Shown here piece by piece: positions 6,705-13,878 of a stretch of 33,754 nucleotides of DNA; the first letter of the stretch is position 1; every line of letters begins with the position of its first letter. The stretch lies in NCBI GenBank assembly GCA_012522755.1, contig JAAYJV010000153.1, positions 1-33,754 of the forward strand. The letters run 5' to 3'. The notes below the pieces were generated by a model, which was given only the letters and a program-made list of their open reading frames with translations, made no database searches and had not been told where the DNA came from. The translations under genes and the position numbers were made by a program. The DNA comes from Candidatus Hydrogenedens sp. (GTDB lineage: Bacteria; Hydrogenedentota; Hydrogenedentia; Hydrogenedentales; CAITNO01).

Positions 6705-8939
6705 TTATCCTGCAACGGTATGGATGAGCCGGCCCAGAATAAACAGGACCGAGCCACCCAGACAACTGAGCAGCGCCAGCAGGGCTGTGTAATAGCGTGC
6801 TGTGGATCGGGTGAGTGTTGCCAGGCTGAAAAAATAAAGGGTCAACAGGAGCAGTGCAGCCAGGAACCAGAGCCCTGAATTGAGACGATAAAGAACAGTC
6901 ACCGCAACCAGAAGGAGCAGCGGTGAGAGCAGTCCGGACAAGAGTCTCCTGAACAGGTTGTCGGGTTCAAGCTGTTGCTTCAACAGATATTCCAGAGGCA
7001 GGCTGTTGAGAAGAAGGAAGATAAGGGCCGGCAGAATTTCCGGGCGATAATAAAGATGGGGGCCTGATCCGAAACAGCGCAGCAGCACCAGGAGTTGGGC
7101 GGTTATGAGCAGAAAAAGGGTGATTGTTTTCATGCCGCTCCAGGTGAAAAATTTATTCTGCGAGAGGAGGAAAAAGAACCAGCCGCTGAGACTGATGAAA
7201 AAGATCACGTCGCCCGGTGATGCCCTGAAGAGGAGCAGTCTTGCCGCAAGAAAAATGACAGCGCCATAGGGGAGCGCCAAGACGAAGGATTCGGGGAGAG
7301 CAGCCTTTTTCGGGTGGATCCAGGGGCTCGTACCATCGGCGATAATGGCTGCAAGCAGGGTAGTCACCAGCAGCACCCAGACCTGATATCCCGGAAGGAG
7401 TGCCACTGTGGGCGCTGTGTGAGCGAAAACAAAGGGCCAGGCATAGTAGCAACTGTGGGCCATCAAGAGAGAGAGCAGGGCGCTTCGGGTAAAGGCGGGT
7501 GTGGCCAGGAGCAATGACAGGCCGAAGAAAAAACATCCCTGCCAGAGGAGAAGCCAGGGGAGTGCCTGGCTGTCTTCCCGTCGCAGGATGAGATGAAAAG
7601 CCAGCAGGAAAGCAGCCACCAGGGCATGAGACAAGGACAGAAGATGCTGGCTGAATTGTTGCCCACTCCCCGCTTCCGCTTTCCTGGCCCAGCCATAATG
7701 GAGGCGCGAAAGAATGACGCAGAGCAAGGCGGAGGCACTCAGAATAGCCCAGAATCGTGGCAGGAACACAGGGCCGATCAGCATGAAAGAGCGGCCGCTT
7801 TTCAGGAAGAAGGAAAGGACCACGACCCCGGCGAGCATGATATGTTCCATGATCCTGAAACTGCGATGGCCATAGTGCCAGGCTACCAGCGCAGGGCCGA
7901 AGCAAAGAGCCGTAAGCAGGATGATCCGTGTTTCCGCGGGCCAGCTGAGAAAAAGTCCCGCAGCCACGGCCAGCAGAATCTGTCCGCCGAAAAGGGCGCG
8001 GAAACGAAGGTGTGTACTGTGATTCCGGAGCAGATAAAAGGAGGGCGGAGCGGCCAGGATCAGGGCGAAAGCGGGAAGCCAGGTTTTCAGCAGTGAGGAA
8101 GTGGGCAGCAGCATCACAGCAGCCGCGAGAGCATAGGCTATGGCGCCCACCATGAAGAGACGGTTGGCCGCCGTGGCACTCTGGGTTTTGCCGCGTGTTC
8201 TGAAAAGTACCAGAGCCACAGACATGAGCCAGGTCAGGGTCAGCCCGGGAAAGAGCAGCGTATGAGCGATATTTTTTTCAGCCCGGGCCGTATAGACCCA
8301 TAGAAGACAGGCAACACAGACCAGCACCAGGGAGACGAGATGATCCCGGTCTTTCCGGAGCCACAGTCCCAGCCAGCCCAGGAGGAAAAGAGAGAGCAGT
8401 GCGGGAGCCGCAGGGCGCAGTGATTCGCCGAGATGAGGCAAGACCCGGATCAGCAGATATACAGCGGCCAGAACAACCACCAGAGCGACAGAGCGGCTTC
8501 GGATGCGCTGAGCCAGCGTGGCGAAGAGCATGAGCACGAGCAGACAGAGGAGGAAGCTGAGGAAAGGTCGGGGCGCTGTAAGGCCGAAGAGGGGCGATCC
8601 CCGGGAAAAGAGCATGCCCGTGAGGGAGAGAAAGAGAAAGGGCATGCCCCCGCCTGAAAGACTTTTGCCGCCCGTGAGCTCTGCGCGGACCAGGAGGCTT
8701 CCACCCAGAAAAAAGACCATGCCGGGAATGAGCCCGAGGATAAGGATGAAAGTTGCGGGGAGAGGCAGGGCTTGAAGGAGCCAGGCCAGAGCGATCATGA
8801 GCAGGATAAAAAGAATGCCCGCTGTCTGCTTCATGAACAGCCAGTAACTGTCGGGCACTTCGGGCGCGGGTCTCCCCGGTTGGCCCTGGCCCGCAGGCGG
8901 CCTGTTCTCTCTTTGATTGTGAAGCGTCAGATCAACCAC
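6705..8939 (-). CDS. Very large polytopic membrane protein, function unknown
   Basis: This 744-aa protein is almost entirely hydrophobic, with roughly twenty alternating membrane segments joined by short Arg/Lys-containing loops. The first ~35 residues are hydrophilic and proline-rich (NRPPAGQGQPGRPAPEVP). I recognise no catalytic motif, transporter signature or named family. The GTG start at 8939 is supported by AAAGGA about six bases upstream. The gene lies 68 bases downstream of the aminotransferase and ends nine bases before cca, so it is probably co-transcribed with both. Large multi-spanning proteins of this sort are sometimes DUF2339-like or envelope-associated, but nothing here proves either. 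Confidence 0.7.
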   Translation of the reverse strand: MVDLTLHNQRENRPPAGQGQPGRPAPEVPDSYWLFMKQTAGILFILLMIALAWLLQALPLPATFILILGLIPGMVFFLGGSLLVRAELTGGKSLSGGGMPFLFLSLTGMLFSRGSPLFGLTAPRPFLSFLLCLLVLMLFATLAQRIRSRSVALVVVLAAVYLLIRVLPHLGESLRPAAPALLSLFLLGWLGLWLRKDRDHLVSLVLVCVACLLWVYTARAEKNIAHTLLFPGLTLTWLMSVALVLFRTRGKTQSATAANRLFMVGAIAYALAAAVMLLPTSSLLKTWLPAFALILAAPPSFYLLRNHSTHLRFRALFGGQILLAVAAGLFLSWPAETRIILLTALCFGPALVAWHYGHRSFRIMEHIMLAGVVVLSFFLKSGRSFMLIGPVFLPRFWAILSASALLCVILSRLHYGWARKAEAGSGQQFSQHLLSLSHALVAAFLLAFHLILRREDSQALPWLLLWQGCFFFGLSLLLATPAFTRSALLSLLMAHSCYYAWPFVFAHTAPTVALLPGYQVWVLLVTTLLAAIIADGTSPWIHPKKAALPESFVLALPYGAVIFLAARLLLFRASPGDVIFFISLSGWFFFLLSQNKFFTWSGMKTITLFLLITAQLLVLLRCFGSGPHLYYRPEILPALIFLLLNSLPLEYLLKQQLEPDNLFRRLLSGLLSPLLLLVAVTVLYRLNSGLWFLAALLLLTLYFFSLATLTRSTARYYTALLALLSCLGGSVLFILGRLIHTVAG

Positions 8940-9008
8940 GCGTTCCTTTCTTCAGCGTCGGGAGCGGATGAACCCGCACCGCCCCCGACAGAAAGAGGAG
9001 TCTTTTTA

Positions 9009-10106
9009 TTATACAAGAGACTTCAGGATTTCGCAGCCCCGTTTTATGGTTTCGTCGGGAGCGGCAAAGGAAATTCTGAAGCAGGAGGGATTATCGGAGA
9101 AGACGCTTCCGGGAATGATGAGCACATTGTTTTCGATGGCTTTTTTCACGAAGGCATCGCCGTCTCCGTCCGGAGTCCGGGGATAGATATAGAAGGCGCC
9201 ACCGGGCTTGACACAGTGGAAAGTATCTTTCAAGCCGTTGTATACCAGGTCGCGTTTGCGTCTGTATGCATCCACTTTTTCGGTCATGTCGGCTTTGAGT
9301 GCCAGCACGGCCGCTTTCTGGGCGAAAGAAGGTGCACAGACAAAGGTGTATTGCTGCAGGGTGTTCATGGCCTGGATCACCCCTTCCGGTCCGCCTGCAT
9401 AGCCCAGACGCCATCCGGTCATGGCCATGTTCTTGGAGAAGCCGTTGAGGAGCAGCACATTGTCATAACGTCCCACCATGGTGGCCGGTTCTTCATCATA
9501 TTGGAGGGATTCATAAATTTCATCGGAGATGACGAGGAGGTCATGTTTCTTCGCAACAGCGGCCAGGCTGTCCAGTTCCGCACCATTGAGGGTCACGCCC
9601 GTGGGGTTGGCGGGCGTATTCACGATGAGCGCCTTGGTGCGGGGGGTGATGGCCGCTTCCACCCTTTCGGCCGTCAACTTGAAATCGGGGAAGGTGTTGA
9701 CCGTTACGGCCTTGCCGCCGAGAAGATTCACGAGATGCTTGTACATGACAAAAAAAGGATCGGCACAGATGACCTCGTCGCCGGGATTGACCGTTGCCAT
9801 GAGCGCAAGAAAGAGGCCGCCCGACACACCGCCGGTAATCATGACGTTTTTCAGTTCAGCGCCGAATTTGCGATCATAATACTCGGCGGCTCCTTCACGC
9901 AATTCGTCGATTCCCCAGGTTTGCGTGTAGGCATTGAAACCCGCCTGGATCTGGTTGCAGGCTTCATCTTTACACAACTGATCCACATCATAATCGGGCT
10001 GGCCGATGCTCAGGTTGATGGGATCTTTCATCTTTGCGGCCAGGGCGAAAATTTTACGGATGCCGCTGGCGTCAATGGCGTTCATACGCTCTGCGAGAAA
10101 ACTCAT
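9009..10106 (-). CDS. Class I/II PLP-dependent aminotransferase
   Basis: This 365-aa fold-type I aminotransferase has the aspartate/aromatic family hallmarks: INLSIGQPDYD (30-40), NTPANPTG (163-170), SDEIY (194-198) and SKNMAMTGWRLGY (224-236), in which K225 forms the Schiff base with pyridoxal phosphate. The C-terminal FRISF carries the substrate carboxylate-binding arginine. It transfers amino groups between an amino acid and a 2-oxo acid in the cytoplasm. The amino donor cannot be read from sequence: aspartate, alanine, aromatic or related. It is the first gene of a minus-strand group with the membrane protein and cca. AAGGA lies eight bases before the ATG. Confidence 0.9.
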   Translation of the reverse strand: MSFLAERMNAIDASGIRKIFALAAKMKDPINLSIGQPDYDVDQLCKDEACNQIQAGFNAYTQTWGIDELREGAAEYYDRKFGAELKNVMITGGVSGGLFLALMATVNPGDEVICADPFFVMYKHLVNLLGGKAVTVNTFPDFKLTAERVEAAITPRTKALIVNTPANPTGVTLNGAELDSLAAVAKKHDLLVISDEIYESLQYDEEPATMVGRYDNVLLLNGFSKNMAMTGWRLGYAGGPEGVIQAMNTLQQYTFVCAPSFAQKAAVLALKADMTEKVDAYRRKRDLVYNGLKDTFHCVKPGGAFYIYPRTPDGDGDAFVKKAIENNVLIIPGSVFSDNPSCFRISFAAPDETIKRGCEILKSLV

Positions 10107-10311
10107 GGGACTATCCTTGTTGTGGTACTTTCGTAGCCTTTTCAGTGAAATGAATATAACAGAATACCGGTCCGGATCCCCTCTCGGGCCACCCGTCCGG
10201 ATGCATCAATGTATCACGGGACAGAGGGACTCTTCAAAAGACAACGACTTTTATTTGAATTGTATCCAGGGATTTTCTCATCTCACCGGCAATCCTGCAT
10301 CCCCTTCCGTC

Positions 10312-10331
10312 ATTCCTGCGCACGGAGGAAT
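10312..10331. repeat. REP-like dyad
   Basis: ATTCCTGCGCACGGAGGAAT has six-base complementary ends (ATTCCT and AGGAAT). It resembles the short 'GTCATTCC...GGAATC' dyads common in bacterial gaps. Only one copy was noticed. Confidence 0.45.
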
Positions 10332-10403
10332 CTTATCGTGATCATTAGGACGTTGAAAAAATAACAGCTTTCTGTACGCGGTAATAAGCGCAGAGACATG
10401 CAT

Positions 10404-10779
10404 CCTGGGAACGCCAATTTCCACATTGGCATACAGCGTGTATGGTTCTTAAAGCATATACAGGTAATGGTGCGGCACGTGGGCTGTTGTCATACAACAA
10501 ATATAGAAAGATTTACGACTGTAGGCTTCTCTTTTTTTTGTGGCATTCAAGATCATCATCCCGAATCTTTATGGTTGCGGTGTGATAGCGCTTATTCGCC
10601 TTGTGCCAATGAGGGCATTGGCGCTCCCCCGTTATAGGTCTTTTCACCGGAAAGTTTTCACAGTTGTCTGTGAATCCAAGCCTTGTAATTTTAGAAAACC
10701 ATATCATGTCGTGGCAACACCAATAGCTTGTTGAAGTTATCATGCGTAGTCTGCCAATGTGGAAATTGGCGTTCCCAGG
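10404..10779. mobile_element. MITE-like element with perfect 28-bp terminal inverted repeats
   Basis: Bases 10404-10431 and 10752-10779 are exact reverse complements over 28 bp. Each arm contains the small hairpin core GCCAATTTCCACATTGGC. Inside, at 10603-10628, is a second hairpin unit (GCCAATG, AGGG, CATTGGC), followed by TTCACCGGAAAGTTTTC. There is no coding sequence, and flanking target duplications are not obvious. The same end sequence recurs at 24057-24084 and 33596-33623, so the family is dispersed. A non-autonomous element is one reading; a REP/BIME-like hairpin array is the other. Confidence 0.55.
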
Positions 10780-10800
10780 GTGCGCGAATTTACGCCTTTA

Positions 10801-10920
10801 TTTCATCAGTGTTTATCCGTGTTCATCTGTGGTTCAATGGGGCGTTGCTTCGCTTCAAAAACTTTGGTGAAAAAATCTTCTTCGTGCGCCTTCGTACCCG
10901 ACCTGCTCTCGTGGTTAAAA
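10801..10920 (-). repeat. 'CCACAGATG' and 'CACGAAGG' phrase repeats, inverted copy
   Basis: Read on the minus strand, this block contains CACGAAGG-type phrases followed by CCACAGATGAACACGG and ACACTGATGAAATAAAG. A related direct copy of the second phrase lies at about 23997-24040, and of the first at about 33497-33540. Non-coding. Confidence 0.6.
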
Positions 10921-10960
10921 ATGTAGTGAAGTCTTTTTTTGTTGCGTTGTGAGCAATCGT

Positions 10961-11764
10961 TTACAGATAGCCCAAGCCCAGTAAAGCGAGAATGACCACG
11001 CCCAGTACCATGCGATACCAGGCGAAGGGGGCATACGGCCGCTTCTGAATATAGGCCATGAAAGAAGCCACCACCAGCCAGGCTGTCACAAAGGCCACGA
11101 TGCCACCTACAGCGATGAGTCCCCACTCCGAAGTGCTGAGATCCAATCCTGTTTTCACGGTCTTGTAGGCTGTTGCGCCGAGCATGGTGGGGATGGCCAG
11201 AAAAAAGGAAAATTCCGCCGCAGCCGGACGTGATGCGCCGAGGATCATGGCGCCGATAATGGTCGCAGCGGAACGGGAAGTGCCGGGCATCATGGCAAGG
11301 CATTGGAAAAAGCCAATGGCCAGGGCGATACGGAATCCTATTTCTTCCGCACGGTTGAAGCGTGTTTCGGGCGGCCGCTTTTCCAGGAGGAGCAGAACGA
11401 TCCCGCCGATGATGAGAGCGATGGAGATGCTCGTGGGATTGAAAAACCAGGCTTCGAGATAATCATCCAGAAAAAAACCGATGACCGCTGCGGGAAGGAA
11501 GGCTACACATATTTTGACCCAGAGTAAAAAGACCGTGTTGAAGTCCGTGCCTGATGAAAAGGGCCAGAGCCGCTTCCAGAAATAAAGTACTACGGCGAGA
11601 ATGGCCGGCAGCTGCACGACAATTCTGAAAGTCTCGGCGAAGGCGGGACTCCCGGGAAGGCTGAGCCACTCTTCCAGAAGGATCATGTGGCCTGTGCTGC
11701 TCACAGGCAGAAACTCTGTGAGACCTTCCACAAGCCCGAAAATGATGACGGATATACAGGACAC
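10961..11764 (-). CDS. uppP: Undecaprenyl-diphosphatase (BacA/UppP family)
   Basis: This 267-aa membrane enzyme dephosphorylates undecaprenyl pyrophosphate to recycle the lipid carrier for peptidoglycan and other envelope polymers; overproduction gives bacitracin resistance. Visible are LVEGLTEFLPVSSTGHMIL near the N-terminus (E13, E17 and the SSTGH at 22-26) and PGTSRSAATI (160-169), the two family signatures that form the active site. About eight membrane segments are present. The GTG start at 11764 is backed by GGAGAG five bases upstream. It lies downstream of the Gfo/Idh gene, but a terminator in between suggests separate transcription. Confidence 0.95.
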   Translation of the reverse strand: MSCISVIIFGLVEGLTEFLPVSSTGHMILLEEWLSLPGSPAFAETFRIVVQLPAILAVVLYFWKRLWPFSSGTDFNTVFLLWVKICVAFLPAAVIGFFLDDYLEAWFFNPTSISIALIIGGIVLLLLEKRPPETRFNRAEEIGFRIALAIGFFQCLAMMPGTSRSAATIIGAMILGASRPAAAEFSFFLAIPTMLGATAYKTVKTGLDLSTSEWGLIAVGGIVAFVTAWLVVASFMAYIQKRPYAPFAWYRMVLGVVILALLGLGYL

Positions 11765-11797
11765 AGCAGCTCTCCGAATGACAATGGAATGGTAAAA

Positions 11798-11828
11798 GAG
11801 CCTGTGAGACGTCGTGCCTCACAGGCTC
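11798..11828 (-). terminator. Rho-independent terminator of the Gfo/Idh gene
   Basis: On the minus strand GAGCCTGTGAG and CTCACAGGCTC form a perfect 11-bp stem around a 9-base loop, followed by TTTTACC. It sits 24 bases past the Gfo/Idh stop codon and before the uppP start. Confidence 0.85.
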
Positions 11829-11852
11829 CGTAATACTCAGAGGGGTAATGGA

Positions 11853-13202
11853 TCAGACGACTTCGGGCACAACAAAGCCTTCGCGATATTCGCGGGTAAG
11901 CATGGAATTGGCTTCGTCATCGTTGATGACCTGTTCGGCGGCTGTGTCGATTTCCAGGACACGGTTGACCCGGGCGCCTGCGAGCGCATAGTGGGAGAGA
12001 GCCGAGGAATAGTGTCCTTCAATGGGCGGTGCCGTCAGTTTGGAGGCGTCGCGGCTGCGGACACAGTCGATGAAATTCTGGTAGTGATACAGGTCGTTGC
12101 CGTCATTACCTTCTTTGATCAACTCAGTCTTGCTCTTGCCTTGCTCTATGCCACGATAGGCTTTATAGCTGCCGTAGCCGGGGAAAGTCATCCAGCCTTC
12201 CGACCCGTAGAAGATGACGCCGAAAGAGGTGCCGCCCGCTTCGTCATTCGTATACCAGGGGCGCACTTCCAGCGTAATCATTTTGTCTTTGTCGTCTTCG
12301 CCCTTGAACATGAAGGAGGTGGAAGAGACGTTGAAGATTTCCTGGGCATCGCCCCAGAGGAAATTACCGCCCATGGAGGTGACTCTGTAGGGAACGTCCA
12401 CGCCCAGACCCCAGCGGGCCGCGTCGAGCTGGTGAACACCCTGATTGCCGATGTCGCCATTGCCATAGGCCCAGACCCAGTGCCAGTAATAGTGGACATA
12501 AATGCCTTCGCCTTTGTTATTGACGTAGAAGGGGGCTTCCTGAGCCGGTCCCTGCCAGAGATTCCAGTCGAGCGTTTCAGGAGGATTGCCTGGAGTAGCC
12601 TGGCCGATGCTGGGGCGCCACTTGTAGCATACGCAACGGGCCATGTACACATCGCCGATGAGTCCGTTTTTCAGCTCGTTGATGCCTTCCTGGAAACCGG
12701 GGTTGCTGCGCAGCTGGGTACCGTGCTGAACAATGCGGTTGTATTTGGCAGCCGCTTCCACCACTTTGCGGCCTTCAAAAATATTATGGCTCATGGGTTT
12801 TTCCACGAAAACATCTTTGTCCGCCTGACAGGCCCAGATGGTGCCCAGAGAATGCCAGTGGTTGGGTGTGGCCATGGAGATGGCGTCAATGTCGGGATCG
12901 TCCAGAAATTCGCGGAAGTCCTGGGCTGTCTTCGGGGTCTTGCCGCTTTTGCCAAGTCCTTTGGCGGCTGCGGGAAGAAGCTTGGCGTCCACATCGCAGA
13001 TTCCGGCTATTTCGACATTTTCCAGTCTGCTGTAAGCCCCGATGTGGCTGCGACCACGGCCATTGATGCCCATGACAGCGACACGGACGCGGTCATTGGC
13101 ACCGGCCCAGGATGTTTTGGAAGTTCCCAGCAGGATAGAGGCGGCTGCGCCTGCACCTGCTGCGGAAGTTTTGATAAAAGAACGGCGAGAAAGGGGATCC
13201 AT
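11853..13202 (-). CDS. Tat-exported Gfo/Idh/MocA-family oxidoreductase
   Basis: This 449-aa protein starts with a twin-arginine signal (SRRSFIKTSAAGAGAAASILL, R6-R7), so it is probably folded in the cytoplasm and exported with its nucleotide cofactor. The Rossmann domain begins at RVRVAVMGINGRG (38-50). EKP at 134-136 is the conserved sugar-binding/catalytic motif of the family. Further on, GNGDIGNQGVHQLDAARWGLG is the block typical of exported planctomycete-type members. These enzymes oxidise, reduce or epimerise sugars or sugar acids with NAD(P). The substrate cannot be inferred. AGGAG lies nine bases before the ATG, and a plausible promoter precedes it. Many PVC and related genomes carry dozens of such paralogues. 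Confidence 0.9.
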   Translation of the reverse strand: MDPLSRRSFIKTSAAGAGAAASILLGTSKTSWAGANDRVRVAVMGINGRGRSHIGAYSRLENVEIAGICDVDAKLLPAAAKGLGKSGKTPKTAQDFREFLDDPDIDAISMATPNHWHSLGTIWACQADKDVFVEKPMSHNIFEGRKVVEAAAKYNRIVQHGTQLRSNPGFQEGINELKNGLIGDVYMARCVCYKWRPSIGQATPGNPPETLDWNLWQGPAQEAPFYVNNKGEGIYVHYYWHWVWAYGNGDIGNQGVHQLDAARWGLGVDVPYRVTSMGGNFLWGDAQEIFNVSSTSFMFKGEDDKDKMITLEVRPWYTNDEAGGTSFGVIFYGSEGWMTFPGYGSYKAYRGIEQGKSKTELIKEGNDGNDLYHYQNFIDCVRSRDASKLTAPPIEGHYSSALSHYALAGARVNRVLEIDTAAEQVINDDEANSMLTREYREGFVVPEVV

Positions 13203-13241
13203 GGTTTGTTACTCCTATATGTTACAAATACACTTGCACCT

Positions 13242-13271
13242 ATCCTAGCAAAGCCACTTGAAAACAATCAA
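13242..13271 (-). promoter_or_regulatory. Promoter of the Gfo/Idh gene
   Basis: On the minus strand TTGATT (13271-13266), an 18-base spacer and TAGGAT (13247-13242) with an upstream TGC form an extended -10 promoter. It predicts a leader of about 30 bases that includes AGGAG before the ATG. Confidence 0.45.
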
Positions 13272-13380
13272 TTAAATATAAGACGCTGAAAACAGCGGGC
13301 TGGTTTCCTGAATATGGGGAAAGCCGGAATTATGTATTTATTAAATGTGTTAGGTATTCTATTATAAGAGAAGTGTGCCT

Positions 13381-13812
13381 ATGAAAAGAGTTTGTTCCAT
13401 AGCCGGTCTCATGCAGGCTGGTCGTATTGCCGGGGGATATGGACTGCTATCTCTGCTGGTGGTCGTGTATTCTCTGGGCTTTTGCGCACATCATCATGCA
13501 AGCAGTTGTCTGGCCGCAGCACATGATGCCGGGGAGTGTTGTGAAGACAACCCGACCCGGGCTCCCCTGGCTGGGGAAAAAAGTGTGACAGCGGCTATCT
13601 GCCATTGCATGAGTTTTCATCTTCACCCGGCACCCGGCTTTGATGTGCCGGAGCAGAGAATCTCGCTTTCAGCCGGGCACATCTCCATGATTGCGGAAGC
13701 ACTTGTTTCAGAACCGTGTTTTCGCGCGTCTCTCTTCGCAGCCGACAAATTTCCCTCTGAGGAATTCCGATGGCCCTCTCCCCCTGAGCGCAACCTTCCT
13801 CTGCTCAGCTGA
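13381..13812 (+). CDS. Small exported Cys/His-rich protein at the head of the metal-efflux operon
   Basis: This 143-aa protein has one hydrophobic N-terminal segment (about 20-35; signal or anchor) followed by metal-ligand-like clusters: FCAHHHASSC (C35, H37-H39, C43), ECCED (C53, C54) and ICHCMSFHLH (C74, H75, C76, H80, H82). No catalytic family is recognised. The frame also opens at a GTG at 13375, but the ATG at 13381 has AGAGAAG at the right distance. It lies 66 bases upstream of the membrane-fusion gene in the same direction. Position and composition suggest a periplasmic or membrane metal-binding accessory of the efflux system, possibly for copper, silver, zinc or cobalt. That role is inference. 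Confidence 0.65.
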   Translation: MKRVCSIAGLMQAGRIAGGYGLLSLLVVVYSLGFCAHHHASSCLAAAHDAGECCEDNPTRAPLAGEKSVTAAICHCMSFHLHPAPGFDVPEQRISLSAGHISMIAEALVSEPCFRASLFAADKFPSEEFRWPSPPERNLPLLS

Positions 13813-13878
13813 GTTTCTTTCCTGACATCTGTATCTGCTCTTTTATTTCAGATTCAATTTTCAGGAAAGGAAAATTTC

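Larger units (their letters stand above)
10107..10960. other. Gene-free, repeat-rich gap upstream of the aminotransferase
   Basis: About 850 bases with no supportable gene. It contains a REP-like dyad (10312-10331), a 376-bp element with perfect inverted ends (10404-10779), and an inverted copy of the 'CCACAGATG...ACACTGATG' and 'CACGAAGG' phrases (about 10800-10920). The short frames here overlap the repeats and have no recognisable product. Confidence 0.7.

Noticed and set aside
8772-10136. 454-residue plus-strand frame opposite the aminotransferase
   Set aside because: Antisense shadow of a well-supported enzyme gene; the product resembles no family.
10500-10740. Short frames within the 10404-10779 element
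   Set aside because: Both strands give 60-80-residue frames made from the hairpin repeats; the similar frame in the 24 kb copy is disrupted and there is no ribosome site.
11814-13289. 491-residue plus-strand frame opposite the Gfo/Idh gene
   Set aside because: It is fully antisense to a gene with a Tat signal, EKP motif, promoter and terminator. No ribosome site or recognisable domain supports it.
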